Source of the DNA: Planctomycetota bacterium
GTDB lineage: Bacteria; Planctomycetota; SZUA-567; H5-PLA8; CALKMO01
Length of the DNA: 14,543 nt
Assembly (NCBI GenBank): GCA_026417845.1
Contig: JAOACM010000046.1
Coordinates: forward strand, 1-14,543
Reading direction: 5' to 3'
The position numbers and the translations under genes were made by a program. Shown piece after piece: positions 1 to 5,746 of the stretch. Numbering within the stretch: position 1 is the first letter of the stretch; each line of letters opens with the position of its first letter. A model generated the notes under the pieces. It did no database searches. It was not told the DNA's origin and saw nothing but the letters and a program-made list of their open reading frames with translations.

Positions 1-33
1 TCGTCGGCAGCGTCAGATGTGGATAAGAGACAG
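1..33 (+). other. Nextera read-1 transposase adapter remnant (sequencing artefact)
   Basis: The first 33 bases match the Illumina Nextera read-1 adapter (TCGTCGGCAGCGTC followed by the 19-bp Tn5 mosaic end) at every base except position 22, which is G instead of T. The match ends exactly at the mosaic-end CAG at 31-33, and genomic sequence begins at 34. This is untrimmed library adapter carried into a contig end. Any reading frame that starts inside it, such as an ATG at 17, is artificial at its N-terminus. Confidence 0.96.
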
Positions 34-286
34 CTGCAGGCAGGGACTGATCAGCGAAGCGGAGGCGCTGACGAACAGCAGTTCCCCGGAAGACCTCCAG
101 CTGATGCTGCGGGGCATACGGCGGGGAGCATCGGCGGACGAGTTCGATCTGCCCGGGCTCCCAGTCCCTTCGGCTGGGAAACCTGGAGGCGGGAAAGGGA
201 TCGGGGGAAAAGAAGGGCTCGGAGGCACGAAGGAGTCGTCGGGCACCTCCCAGAAAAAGAAGATGGACAGAGGCTTCAACTTCTAA
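34..286 (+). CDS. C-terminal end of a PilT/twitching-motility-type ATPase (partial)
   Basis: An open frame runs from the adapter junction to a TAA at 284-286. The protein begins CRQGLISEAEAL and continues to SSPEDLQLMLRGI. This matches the helix pattern at the very C-terminus of PilT-family retraction ATPases (roughly 'GLIs.eeAl..a.nPedl.l.LrGI'). All of the nucleotide-binding domain would lie upstream of the contig end. After the family tail there are about 45 extra residues rich in Gly, Pro, Ser and Lys, ending KKKMDRGFNF, which looks disordered. The identity rests on a short tail only, so PilU or another GspE/PilB-type ATPase is possible. In type IV pili these hexameric cytoplasmic ATPases drive pilus retraction. 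The stop codon abuts repeat element B1. Confidence 0.6.
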
Positions 287-367
287 GAGCCTGTCCGAAA
301 ACCTCCGGCGCGCAGCCTTACCCCCAGCTATCCACGCTGTCCGGCGGTAAGTTTTTGGACGGGTTAA
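287..367 (+). repeat. Family B palindromic repeat, copy B1
   Basis: This is an imperfect inverted repeat of about 80 bp. The left arm is GAGCCTGTCCGAAAACCTCC and the right arm ends GTAAGTTTTTGGACGGGTTA, which pairs with it with a few mismatches. The same arms occur at 4800-4878 and 12030-12110. It starts directly after the stop codon of the PilT-like gene. B3 is preceded by the same TAAGAGCCTG string, so the stop codon may be part of the element. Transcribed, it would form a long hairpin just after that gene and could act as a terminator or 3' stabiliser (inference). Confidence 0.72.
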
Positions 368-517
368 GCGTCAGTTCCCCGTTATCTGCCGATAGGGATG
401 CCTGAAAGGTCGAAAGGTAGAGTTTTCTGGCGCGCCAGACTGGTTGTGTTTTCGGGATGCCTGATGGGCGCCCGATCTTTTGGGGCGCGGCCGGGATCGG
501 CTGGGATGGAGCCGGAC

Positions 518-1918
518 ATGTTCCGCCAAGGCAGATTGCGACCATATGCGTTTGTATGGAGCGGGTTGCTACTGCCCGCGACGCCCAACGGATTGGAGAA
601 ATCGGCAATACTCACGCCCCTGCTTATAGTTGTGGCATTCCTCGACATTATAGGGGCGGCAGAAGCACCCAAGCAACGGCCTTATTGGGCGGATGATGCA
701 GGAGCGGCCTATGTGCACTGCTTCAGGTTAAGGTTCGAGCCATTCCAGCCCGGCTGTATACAGGAGACCTGCGGGTGGATCGGCGAGAACCGATATAGAG
801 CATTAGCAACCCCGTCAGGTAGCGGCAAGGACAGGCTTGCGAATTTCCTTGCCGCCCGGAGCGGATCCAACCTGACGTTCCGGCTGGAGGGGAGCGCTAT
901 CTGGCATGACCTGAACGGCGATGGCAGATTCTCAGGGAAGGAAGAACTCCATGACCGCAATAAAGATATGTCCTGGGGACCGATCCCGATGCGCCTCAAA
1001 CATCCCCCACCCGATGGAACTGAGGCTCAGTATGCGGTTTTCGTGTGGAAGCGATATTCCAGTGGCGACATTGAGCGCGGCCTCAATTTCAGGCCCCCGC
1101 CGAAAGCCTCGGTGAAGGATTACGTGGCGGCCAGGGGAGGAATGATGAGGGGCGCGATTTTCGGGCACGCCATCGAGCTTTGCGACGACGATACCAACGG
1201 GCGGTATTGCGATCTCGGATGCGACTCAATCTCCATAGACGGCAAGTGGATGCCCATCGCCTCTACCCTGTCGCTCGACGGAATCTTATACTTCATCAAG
1301 GTGGCGCCTTCGGGGTCGGTGGTGCTGCTGGCGGAAGTACCCGGCCCTTATGGATTTATAAAGCCATACGAAAACTGCAAGTTTCCCCCCGGCCTGGAGG
1401 CGGGGGGACTGTTCCTGTCCCAAGGCGGCACGACATGGGAGGTCGCGCGTCCGAAGGCCACCGACGGGACCATCGGTCTGCCGCCTGGCGGATACCAGCT
1501 GTCCGAGGTGTTTCTGGGGGGCAAGGGCGCCATACTCCGGATGTATACTGGGGATATAAAAGTAAACGTGGAAGAAGGAAAAACCGTGGCCATTCCCAAG
1601 TGGGGGCCGCCACTGAAACTCGATGCCGTGGCCGACTCCGGACCTTCGGGTATTGAGGTCTCAGATTTCAAAATGATCGGCCAAGGGGGGGAAATGTACT
1701 TTATCCTGGACGGAGACGTGATCGTAACCGTAACTGCTGGAGGAACAAAGTTATACGAAGCAACCGTTCCGAGAAATGACCGTGGCATGCTGACGAGAGT
1801 ACGTTATGCGCCACCGAGAGGTGGGAGATATGGCGTATTTGCAACATACGCCTCTGCTGGTGGCTTCGTCGTCAAATCCGAGATATATACTGTGGAGTGC
1901 AGAGACTTGGGCCGATAG
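518..1918 (+). CDS. Putative exported protein of unknown function
   Basis: I do not recognise a named family. The frame stays open upstream to 398. ATG 518 is preferred because GGAG (508-511) lies 6 nt ahead of it; TTG 566 (GGAG 558-561) and TTG 593 are alternatives. A start at 593 would give a textbook 25-residue signal peptide, EKSAILTPLLIVVAFLDIIG followed by AAEA, so export is likely in any case. The mature part has a DLNGDGRF sequence resembling a Ca-binding DxNxDG loop and a second Asp/Asn-rich stretch (CDDDTNGRYCDLGCD). It then becomes beta-rich with many Gly residues, compatible with Ig-like or carbohydrate-binding-like modules. There are several cysteines and no transmembrane segment after the signal. 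Its base composition looks less G+C-rich than the genes from 3.8 kb on. It is a real gene by length and coherent secretion features; function is unknown. Confidence 0.72.
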   Translation: MFRQGRLRPYAFVWSGLLLPATPNGLEKSAILTPLLIVVAFLDIIGAAEAPKQRPYWADDAGAAYVHCFRLRFEPFQPGCIQETCGWIGENRYRALATPSGSGKDRLANFLAARSGSNLTFRLEGSAIWHDLNGDGRFSGKEELHDRNKDMSWGPIPMRLKHPPPDGTEAQYAVFVWKRYSSGDIERGLNFRPPPKASVKDYVAARGGMMRGAIFGHAIELCDDDTNGRYCDLGCDSISIDGKWMPIASTLSLDGILYFIKVAPSGSVVLLAEVPGPYGFIKPYENCKFPPGLEAGGLFLSQGGTTWEVARPKATDGTIGLPPGGYQLSEVFLGGKGAILRMYTGDIKVNVEEGKTVAIPKWGPPLKLDAVADSGPSGIEVSDFKMIGQGGEMYFILDGDVIVTVTAGGTKLYEATVPRNDRGMLTRVRYAPPRGGRYGVFATYASAGGFVVKSEIYTVECRDLGR

Positions 1919-2004
1919 CAATTTATGCCGACGACGATGGACCAATAATCGCTCTATCTCCCATATACTGCCGTCGAGCATCTCTTACGATCCGATTGCC
2001 GATC

Positions 2005-2031
2005 ATGACATCTAAGACTTTGTTTTATAAT
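2005..2031 (+). promoter_or_regulatory. Candidate sigma70 promoter, upstream
   Basis: ATGACA (2005-2010) resembles a -35 box and is followed after 15 nt by a perfect TATAAT (2026-2031). The spacing is shorter than the optimal 17, so this is tentative. It reads toward the J-domain gene. Confidence 0.3.
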
Positions 2032-2150
2032 GGGTTGAGGCATGGATACTCCTCTTAAGCACAATGTGCAGCCACGAAAAGCGAAAGGGCGGGGTTTTTA
2101 AGGCCGAATCGGAAAATATCCGAAAAAGTGGGGATTCGCAGGGAAAACTC

Positions 2151-2178
2151 TTGCTTTTTTCTCCGAAATCTGTAGAAT
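2151..2178 (+). promoter_or_regulatory. Candidate sigma70 promoter of the J-domain gene
   Basis: TTGCTT (2151-2156), a 16-nt T-rich spacer and TAGAAT (2173-2178) form a plausible -35/-10 pair in an A+T-rich pocket. They lie about 130-160 bp before the J-domain start codons. It is a consensus match only. Confidence 0.4.
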
Positions 2179-2335
2179 ATAAACCCGAATGGCAGGAGAG
2201 TTGCCGTGTCATCCGGGGGATGGAATCGGCGATCAGCCTCCTCCGTACCAGGTTGAAAAGTCTCCGGCACGGGCGATTCGACAGGCAAGGTGACGGAGCG
2301 ACAGGCAGGGGATGATGGAACGGCGAGATGCTTCG

Positions 2336-3133
2336 ATGATTAACTACTACGAAGTGCTTGAAGTGCAACCGGAGGCGAAGCCGGAAGAGATACGGCGGTC
2401 GTTTCGCCGTTTGGCAAAGAAGTACCATCCCGACCACAACAGCGACCGTACGGAGTGGGCGGAGGCGAAGATACGCGTGATACTCAAGGCATACGACACC
2501 CTTATGAATGCGACCGAGCGGGCGGAGTACGACAAGAAACTGCGCCCATACCTGGCCAGGTACCAGGACCCTTATCGCGAGAATCTCGCGAAGAGGGCCG
2601 ACGATCCTGTCGCTCAGTCGAGGCTCATCCTCTACAACCTGCTCAACGACGCGCCGGCCCAGGCCGTCGAGATATACGAGCGGATGAAGGCAAAGGACGA
2701 AAGTTTCGAGGTCAGCAAATACCTTGATCCAAAAGATTATCTTGACTGCGAGTTCCTCCTGGGCGAGGAATACGAGAGGCAGGGGAACTGGAAACAGGCA
2801 TTGCGGTTCTATGAGAACGTTTACAATCAGGAGTGCGACTCGCCGATGCGGTTCTTCCTGGAAGAGGTGAAGGACCGCATCCGGGACATATACTGCAAAA
2901 AGGTCGCCCGACGATGCAAACCTCTCGATGCGGTAAAGATTTACGAGAAGGTAATGGCGATGGGGGTGAGCAAAAAGACCGAGGCGTATCTCCATAAGAA
3001 GATCGCCGAGAGCTACTTCAAGGCTTCGCTCGAAAAGAAAGCCAAGTTCCATCTGAAGCGCGCCTTTCAGCTCGAGCCCAAGTTGAAGGGGGCGCAGAAG
3101 ATATGCGAAAAACTGGGGATAACCAACCGCTGA
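2336..3133 (+). CDS. J-domain (DnaJ-like) protein with TPR-like C-terminal region
   Basis: The protein opens INYYEVLEVQPEAKPEEIRR and carries the HPD signature (within KKYHPDHN) in the loop after helix II. A helix III ending in RAEYDKKLRPY completes a roughly 65-residue J domain. J domains stimulate the ATPase of DnaK/Hsp70. There is no G/F region, zinc-finger or DnaJ C-terminal substrate domain. The remaining 190 or so residues are helical with TPR-like pairs (for example EYERQGNWKQALRFYENVYN and EKKAKFHLKRAFQLEPKLKG). This suggests a specialised cytoplasmic cochaperone or adaptor rather than housekeeping DnaJ. The start is ambiguous. ATG 2336 sits right before the J domain with GGCGAG 8 nt upstream, while ATG 2312/2315 lie almost on top of an AGGGG and would add 7-8 residues. 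The gene appears to be transcribed alone. Confidence 0.85.
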   Translation: MINYYEVLEVQPEAKPEEIRRSFRRLAKKYHPDHNSDRTEWAEAKIRVILKAYDTLMNATERAEYDKKLRPYLARYQDPYRENLAKRADDPVAQSRLILYNLLNDAPAQAVEIYERMKAKDESFEVSKYLDPKDYLDCEFLLGEEYERQGNWKQALRFYENVYNQECDSPMRFFLEEVKDRIRDIYCKKVARRCKPLDAVKIYEKVMAMGVSKKTEAYLHKKIAESYFKASLEKKAKFHLKRAFQLEPKLKGAQKICEKLGITNR

Positions 3134-3304
3134 ACGCTGGCGGTCGCTTCCCGCTGATCGGCATAACTCCATTCCGACAGAGAGGGTTGGGTTATTGGCC
3201 AGGATGTCGGCGCAATCGGACATCTGAGGCCATTTGCCTTCCCTTCCCCATCGGGCAGGTGGCGATTATGCGCGTGCGGTAATCGGCGGCGATACGGATC
3301 GCTC

Positions 3305-3440
3305 GTAATTGTTTGCCGTATCCATATGTGGGGTTGCAGCGGGCAGAGCGGACCCATTTGCAGCGGCGCCATTGTTGTCCCGTTCGGGCGCACCACTACA
3401 AACAAATAGCAGCCGCCCCCTGAACGCGGCAAGCAATTAC
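3305..3440 (-). repeat. Family A MITE-like element, copy A1 (intact)
   Basis: The element is 136 bp, bounded by GTAATTGTTTGCCG (3305-3318) and CGGCAAGCAATTAC (3427-3440), terminal inverted repeats matching at 13 of 14 bases. Its interior is the reverse complement of the copy at 4760-4974, including a 26-bp exact match (3371-3396 against 4885-4910). Its - strand arm, 3420-3440, matches 4760-4780 at 20 of 21 bases. It carries no gene, so if mobile it would need a transposase supplied in trans. This copy lacks the family B insertion and so shows the empty site. Confidence 0.78.
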
Positions 3441-3794
3441 TGCGATGCCAGCCTCTGGGCCTCTGGCGGTGCGCTCTGTACAACATATTGGCCGCCCATT
3501 AGACTCGTTTGCGGTCGCCAAGTCTGGGGACGTAGATGGCGGAAGATTGCGACCGTGACCCGCCCGCTGCCCGCAGCGGTTCCGCCCTCGCATGGTGCGC
3601 ATGTGCCGCCTCGAGGGAAGGAGGCGACGCTGCCTCCCTGCAAGACCGGGGAACTGGAGGGTATTCGTCAGCGCCGGAGGAGGTTGGGCTGAGCGTCACT
3701 CCTCCGGGCGCCATGGGATCAAAGTGGGCGGCAGGCCTCTGCCCGCCAATATCCAGCGCCATCCAGTCATCGCAGCGGCGGGGGAAATATACAT

Positions 3795-3802
3795 AGGAGA
3801 GG
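3795..3802 (+). promoter_or_regulatory. Ribosome-binding site of fumarase alpha
   Basis: AGGAGAGG lies 10 nt before ATG 3813. A second candidate, GGTGGAG (3815-3821), lies 6 nt before the in-frame ATG 3828, so the start could be five codons later. Confidence 0.55.
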
Positions 3803-3812
3803 CGACAGGGCG

Positions 3813-4670
3813 ATGGTGGAGCATGACATGCGCGAAATTGACGTGCGGGAGATAGGCGACAGGATCAGGGAGATGGCAGTCGAGGTTTCCTGGAACCTCG
3901 GCACTGCGGAGCGCGAATGCCTCAGGCGGCTGTCTGAGGAAGAGGAATCGCCGCTCGGCAGGAAGATACTTTCGGCGATCGTCTCGAACTTCGAGATAGC
4001 CGCGGCGGAGAGGCGGCCGCTGTGCCAGGATACCGGTCTTGCTGTCGTGTTCCTGGAAATAGGGCAGAATGTGCGCCTTGTGGGCGGGTCGCTGCTTGAC
4101 GCTGTGAACGCCGGGGTCCGGACGGCATACAGGGATGCCTTGCTGCGGATGTCGGTCCTGAACGATCCGCTGCTGCGCGCGAACACGAAGGACAACACGC
4201 CCGCCATCGTCCACATCGAAATAGTGCCCGGCGACAGGGTGCGCATCCTGTTCGGCGCAAAAGGAGGGGGCTGCGAGAACATGAGCCGCTCGGCGATGCT
4301 TAATCCGTCGGACGGGAAGCGGGGGGTCGTCGAGTTCGTGACGCGGGCGGTGCAGGAGGCTTCGGCGAATCCGTGCCCGCCGGTAGTGGTGGGCGTCGGG
4401 CTGGGGGGCACTTTCGAGAAGGCCGCTATTCTGGCCAAGAAGGCGCTGTTCCGGCCGCTCGGCAAACCGAATTCCCAGTTGCATCTGGCTGATCTTGAGC
4501 GCGAGCTGCTCGATTCGATCAACCGGACCGGCGTCGGTCCGATGGGCATGGGCGGGACTCGAACGGCCATGGCGGTGCACGTCGAGGCATTCCCATGCCA
4601 TATCGCGAGCCTGCCTGTAGCGGTGAACCTCGACTGCCACAGCCACCGCCACATGGAGGCGGAGATCTGA
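3813..4670 (+). CDS. Class I (Fe-S) fumarate hydratase / tartrate-dehydratase-type lyase, alpha subunit
   Basis: The 285-residue protein fits the PF05681 alpha-subunit family in length. Recognisable blocks are PLCQDTGLAVVF (Cys71), the substrate-site stretch KDNTPAIVHIEI and GGGCENMSRSAMLNPSDG. These are followed by NPCPPVVVGVGLGGT (Cys188) and PVAVNLDCHSHRH (Cys275). By order and spacing, Cys71, Cys188 and Cys275 correspond to the three 4Fe-4S ligands of FumA-type enzymes, leaving one iron open to bind substrate. Cys154 sits where relatives usually have Ser. With the beta subunit the enzyme would interconvert fumarate and L-malate (or L-tartrate and oxaloacetate); sequence alone does not settle the substrate. 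It is cytoplasmic and oxygen-sensitive, as is typical of anaerobes. Unusually, the beta gene follows only after 331 bp of repeat sequence. Confidence 0.93.
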   Translation: MVEHDMREIDVREIGDRIREMAVEVSWNLGTAERECLRRLSEEEESPLGRKILSAIVSNFEIAAAERRPLCQDTGLAVVFLEIGQNVRLVGGSLLDAVNAGVRTAYRDALLRMSVLNDPLLRANTKDNTPAIVHIEIVPGDRVRILFGAKGGGCENMSRSAMLNPSDGKRGVVEFVTRAVQEASANPCPPVVVGVGLGGTFEKAAILAKKALFRPLGKPNSQLHLADLERELLDSINRTGVGPMGMGGTRTAMAVHVEAFPCHIASLPVAVNLDCHSHRHMEAEI

Positions 4671-4759
4671 AGAAGGAGAGCGCGCTTCCGTCCCGCCACG
4701 GGCGCGATGGCGGGAATGGGAAAACGGAGCGGCGGGGATGGCGCGATGGGCAGGCGCCG

Positions 4760-4974
4760 GTAATTGTTTGCCGCGTTCAGCTGGCGGTACTATTATTTGA
4801 CCTGTTCCGAAACCTCCGGAACGGCTGGGCAGGCGTTTCGGGAACCCTGAGCGCCGCGGGAAGTTTCTGGGCAGGTTCTTTTTGGTGGTGCGCCCGAACG
4901 GGACAACAATAGCGCTACTTATGGGGGGCGCTTTGCCTGCTGCGCCTCAACATACAGGCCCGGCAAACAATTAC
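4760..4974 (+). repeat. Family A MITE-like element, copy A2, interrupted by B2
   Basis: The terminal inverted repeats GTAATTGTTTGCCG (4760-4773) and CGGCAAACAATTAC (4961-4974) are perfect over 14 bp. With the roughly 80-bp B2 segment removed, the remainder is about 135 bp and aligns end to end with A1 in reverse orientation. The match is strongest in the left half and across 4885-4910. The inverted repeat may extend a few bases outward with mismatches. Confidence 0.78.
4800..4878 (+). repeat. Family B palindromic repeat, copy B2, nested inside A2
   Basis: The left arm ACCTGTTCCGAAACCTCC pairs with the reverse complement of the right arm (GGAAGTTTCTGGGCAGGT) at 14 of 18 positions. It interrupts A2 between the ATTTG ending at 4799 and the T-run plus GGTGGTG at about 4880. 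A1 is continuous at the equivalent point, so B2 inserted into a pre-existing A element. No clear target-site duplication is visible. Confidence 0.72.
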
Positions 4975-4989
4975 GACCGCCGGAGATAT

Positions 4990-4996
4990 AGGGGGG
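4990..4996 (+). promoter_or_regulatory. Ribosome-binding site fixing the fumarase beta start
   Basis: AGGGGGG lies 5 nt before ATG 5002. This argues against ATG 4882, which is in the same open frame but would begin inside repeat A2. Confidence 0.7.
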
Positions 4997-5001
4997 ACAA
5001 G

Positions 5002-5583
5002 ATGGCGGGGAAACGGGCGGATACGGCGGACGACACGATCAGGCTTCGAGTGCCGTTCGGCGAGGAGGTGGCGAGATCGCTCCGCGCCGGCCAGCATGTG
5101 ACGCTCAGCGGCACGGCCTATGCCGCCAGGGATGCGGCTCACAAGCGGATCGTCGAGGCGGTGGCGCGGAGGGAGCGGTTGCCGGTGGACTTCAGGGATC
5201 AGCTCATATACTATGTTGGGCCTACTCCTGCACGGCCCGGCGAGCCGATCGGCTCGGCCGGCCCCACCACCTCCACAAGGATGGACGATTACATGGAGGC
5301 GATGCTCGAGCTGGGCATCCGCGCCACGATGGGCAAGGGGATCAGGTCGCGGAAGGTAATGGAGCTTCAGAAGCGATACGGGGCGGTGTACTTCCAGGCG
5401 ATCGGTGGCGCCGGGGCGCTTCTGGCCAGGCACATAAAAGCTGCCGAAGTGGTGGCGTATGAGGACCTGGGGGCGGAGGCGCTGCGGAGACTGGAGCTGG
5501 AGGGTTTCCCTGCCATAGTGGCCGTAGACGCCCATGGGGGGGACGCTTTCGCGGAGGGACAGAGAAGATACTGCCGGCTCTGA
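5002..5583 (+). CDS. Class I (Fe-S) fumarate hydratase / tartrate-dehydratase-type lyase, beta subunit
   Basis: The 193-residue protein has the usual length of the stand-alone PF05683 beta subunit. Landmarks are the N-terminal LRVPFGEEVARSLRAGQHVTLSG (the swivelling beta domain), GPTTSTRMDDYMEAML (residues 87-102), TMGKG (109-113), YFQAIGGAGALLARHI and the C-terminal AIVAVDAHGGDAF. The GPTTxxRMD and GKG blocks are the substrate-binding signatures of the family. It completes the heteromeric active site with the alpha subunit upstream. The start at 5002 is chosen for its strong ribosome-binding site and because the upstream frame is repeat sequence. Expression may depend on read-through of the intervening element or on a promoter within it (inference). 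Confidence 0.93.
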   Translation: MAGKRADTADDTIRLRVPFGEEVARSLRAGQHVTLSGTAYAARDAAHKRIVEAVARRERLPVDFRDQLIYYVGPTPARPGEPIGSAGPTTSTRMDDYMEAMLELGIRATMGKGIRSRKVMELQKRYGAVYFQAIGGAGALLARHIKAAEVVAYEDLGAEALRRLELEGFPAIVAVDAHGGDAFAEGQRRYCRL

Positions 5584-5746
5584 TCGGAGCCGCAACCTGT
5601 CGCCCCAAAGCCCCCTTCCATTCGCTTTTTCCAGGGGCAGCGTCGAGCCGGAGCCGGACCGCGCCTCCGGGCGGACGATTGCCGGAACCGCTCTTCGCGC
5701 GGAAGTATCCGCTGCGCCTCCGGCCGGACCATCGGAGATGTGCACC
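5584..5746 (+). promoter_or_regulatory. Leader of the asparaginase gene with 19-bp direct repeat
   Basis: This 163-bp spacer contains two near-identical 19-mers beginning GCGCCTCCGG, at 5661-5679 and 5714-5732 (17 of 19 identical, start-to-start distance 53 bp). It also holds a hairpin CCGGAG (5648-5653) / CTCCGG (5665-5670). The second repeat runs to just before the ribosome-binding site GGAG (5734-5737). Repressor sites or an RNA structure are possible; no known operator is recognised. Confidence 0.35.

Larger units (their letters stand above)
1919..2335. other. Gene-free interval with candidate promoters
   Basis: No protein-coding frame convinces here, and a small + frame at 2064-2315 has no start signal or family resemblance. 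The stretch is A+T-richer than its surroundings and holds two sigma70-like promoter candidates, listed separately. It also holds a small perfect hairpin, TCGGA (2109-2113) and TCCGA (2119-2123) around a 5-nt loop, followed by an A-run. It is most simply the regulatory region of the J-domain gene. Confidence 0.5.
3134..3812. other. Gene-free interval with repeat element A1
   Basis: About 680 bp contain no convincing gene. Frames here on both strands lack family resemblance and run through the A1 repeat. A hairpin at 3197-3231 (GGCC-ag-GATGTC, loop, GACATC-tga-GGCC) lies about 65 bp after the J-domain stop and could serve as a terminator, though no T-run follows it. Another inverted pair, CGGTCGC (3512-3518) and GCGACCG (3548-3554), lies downstream of A1. 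The last 20 bases hold the fumarase alpha ribosome-binding site. Confidence 0.5.
4671..5001. other. Repeat-filled spacer between fumarase subunit genes
   Basis: The spacer consists mainly of element A2 with B2 nested in it (4760-4974). The first 90 bp carry no feature I can name. The last 27 bp contain the ribosome-binding site of the beta subunit. Frames crossing the spacer are encoded by the repeat. Confidence 0.7.

Noticed and set aside
17..34. ATG start at 17 for the first gene
   Set aside because: The codon lies inside the Nextera adapter, so the frame is genuine only from base 34 on.
398..517. N-terminal extension of the exported protein to ATG 398
   Set aside because: The extension is Arg/Gly-rich with no family character and puts about 90 residues before the end of the hydrophobic signal segment; ATG 518 has a well-spaced GGAG.
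2012..3223. 403-codon open frame on the - strand
   Set aside because: It is antisense to the J-domain gene, whose product is clearly recognisable, and its Leu/Arg/Val-rich product resembles nothing.
3067..3486. - strand frame containing VVRPNGTT, also seen in the upstream extension of the frame at 4882
   Set aside because: The shared peptide is translation of the 26-bp identical core of repeats A1 and A2, not a protein family.
3696..4652. Long - strand frames (also 3767-4699) opposite fumarase alpha
   Set aside because: They are shadows of a gene with intact family motifs and cluster ligands.
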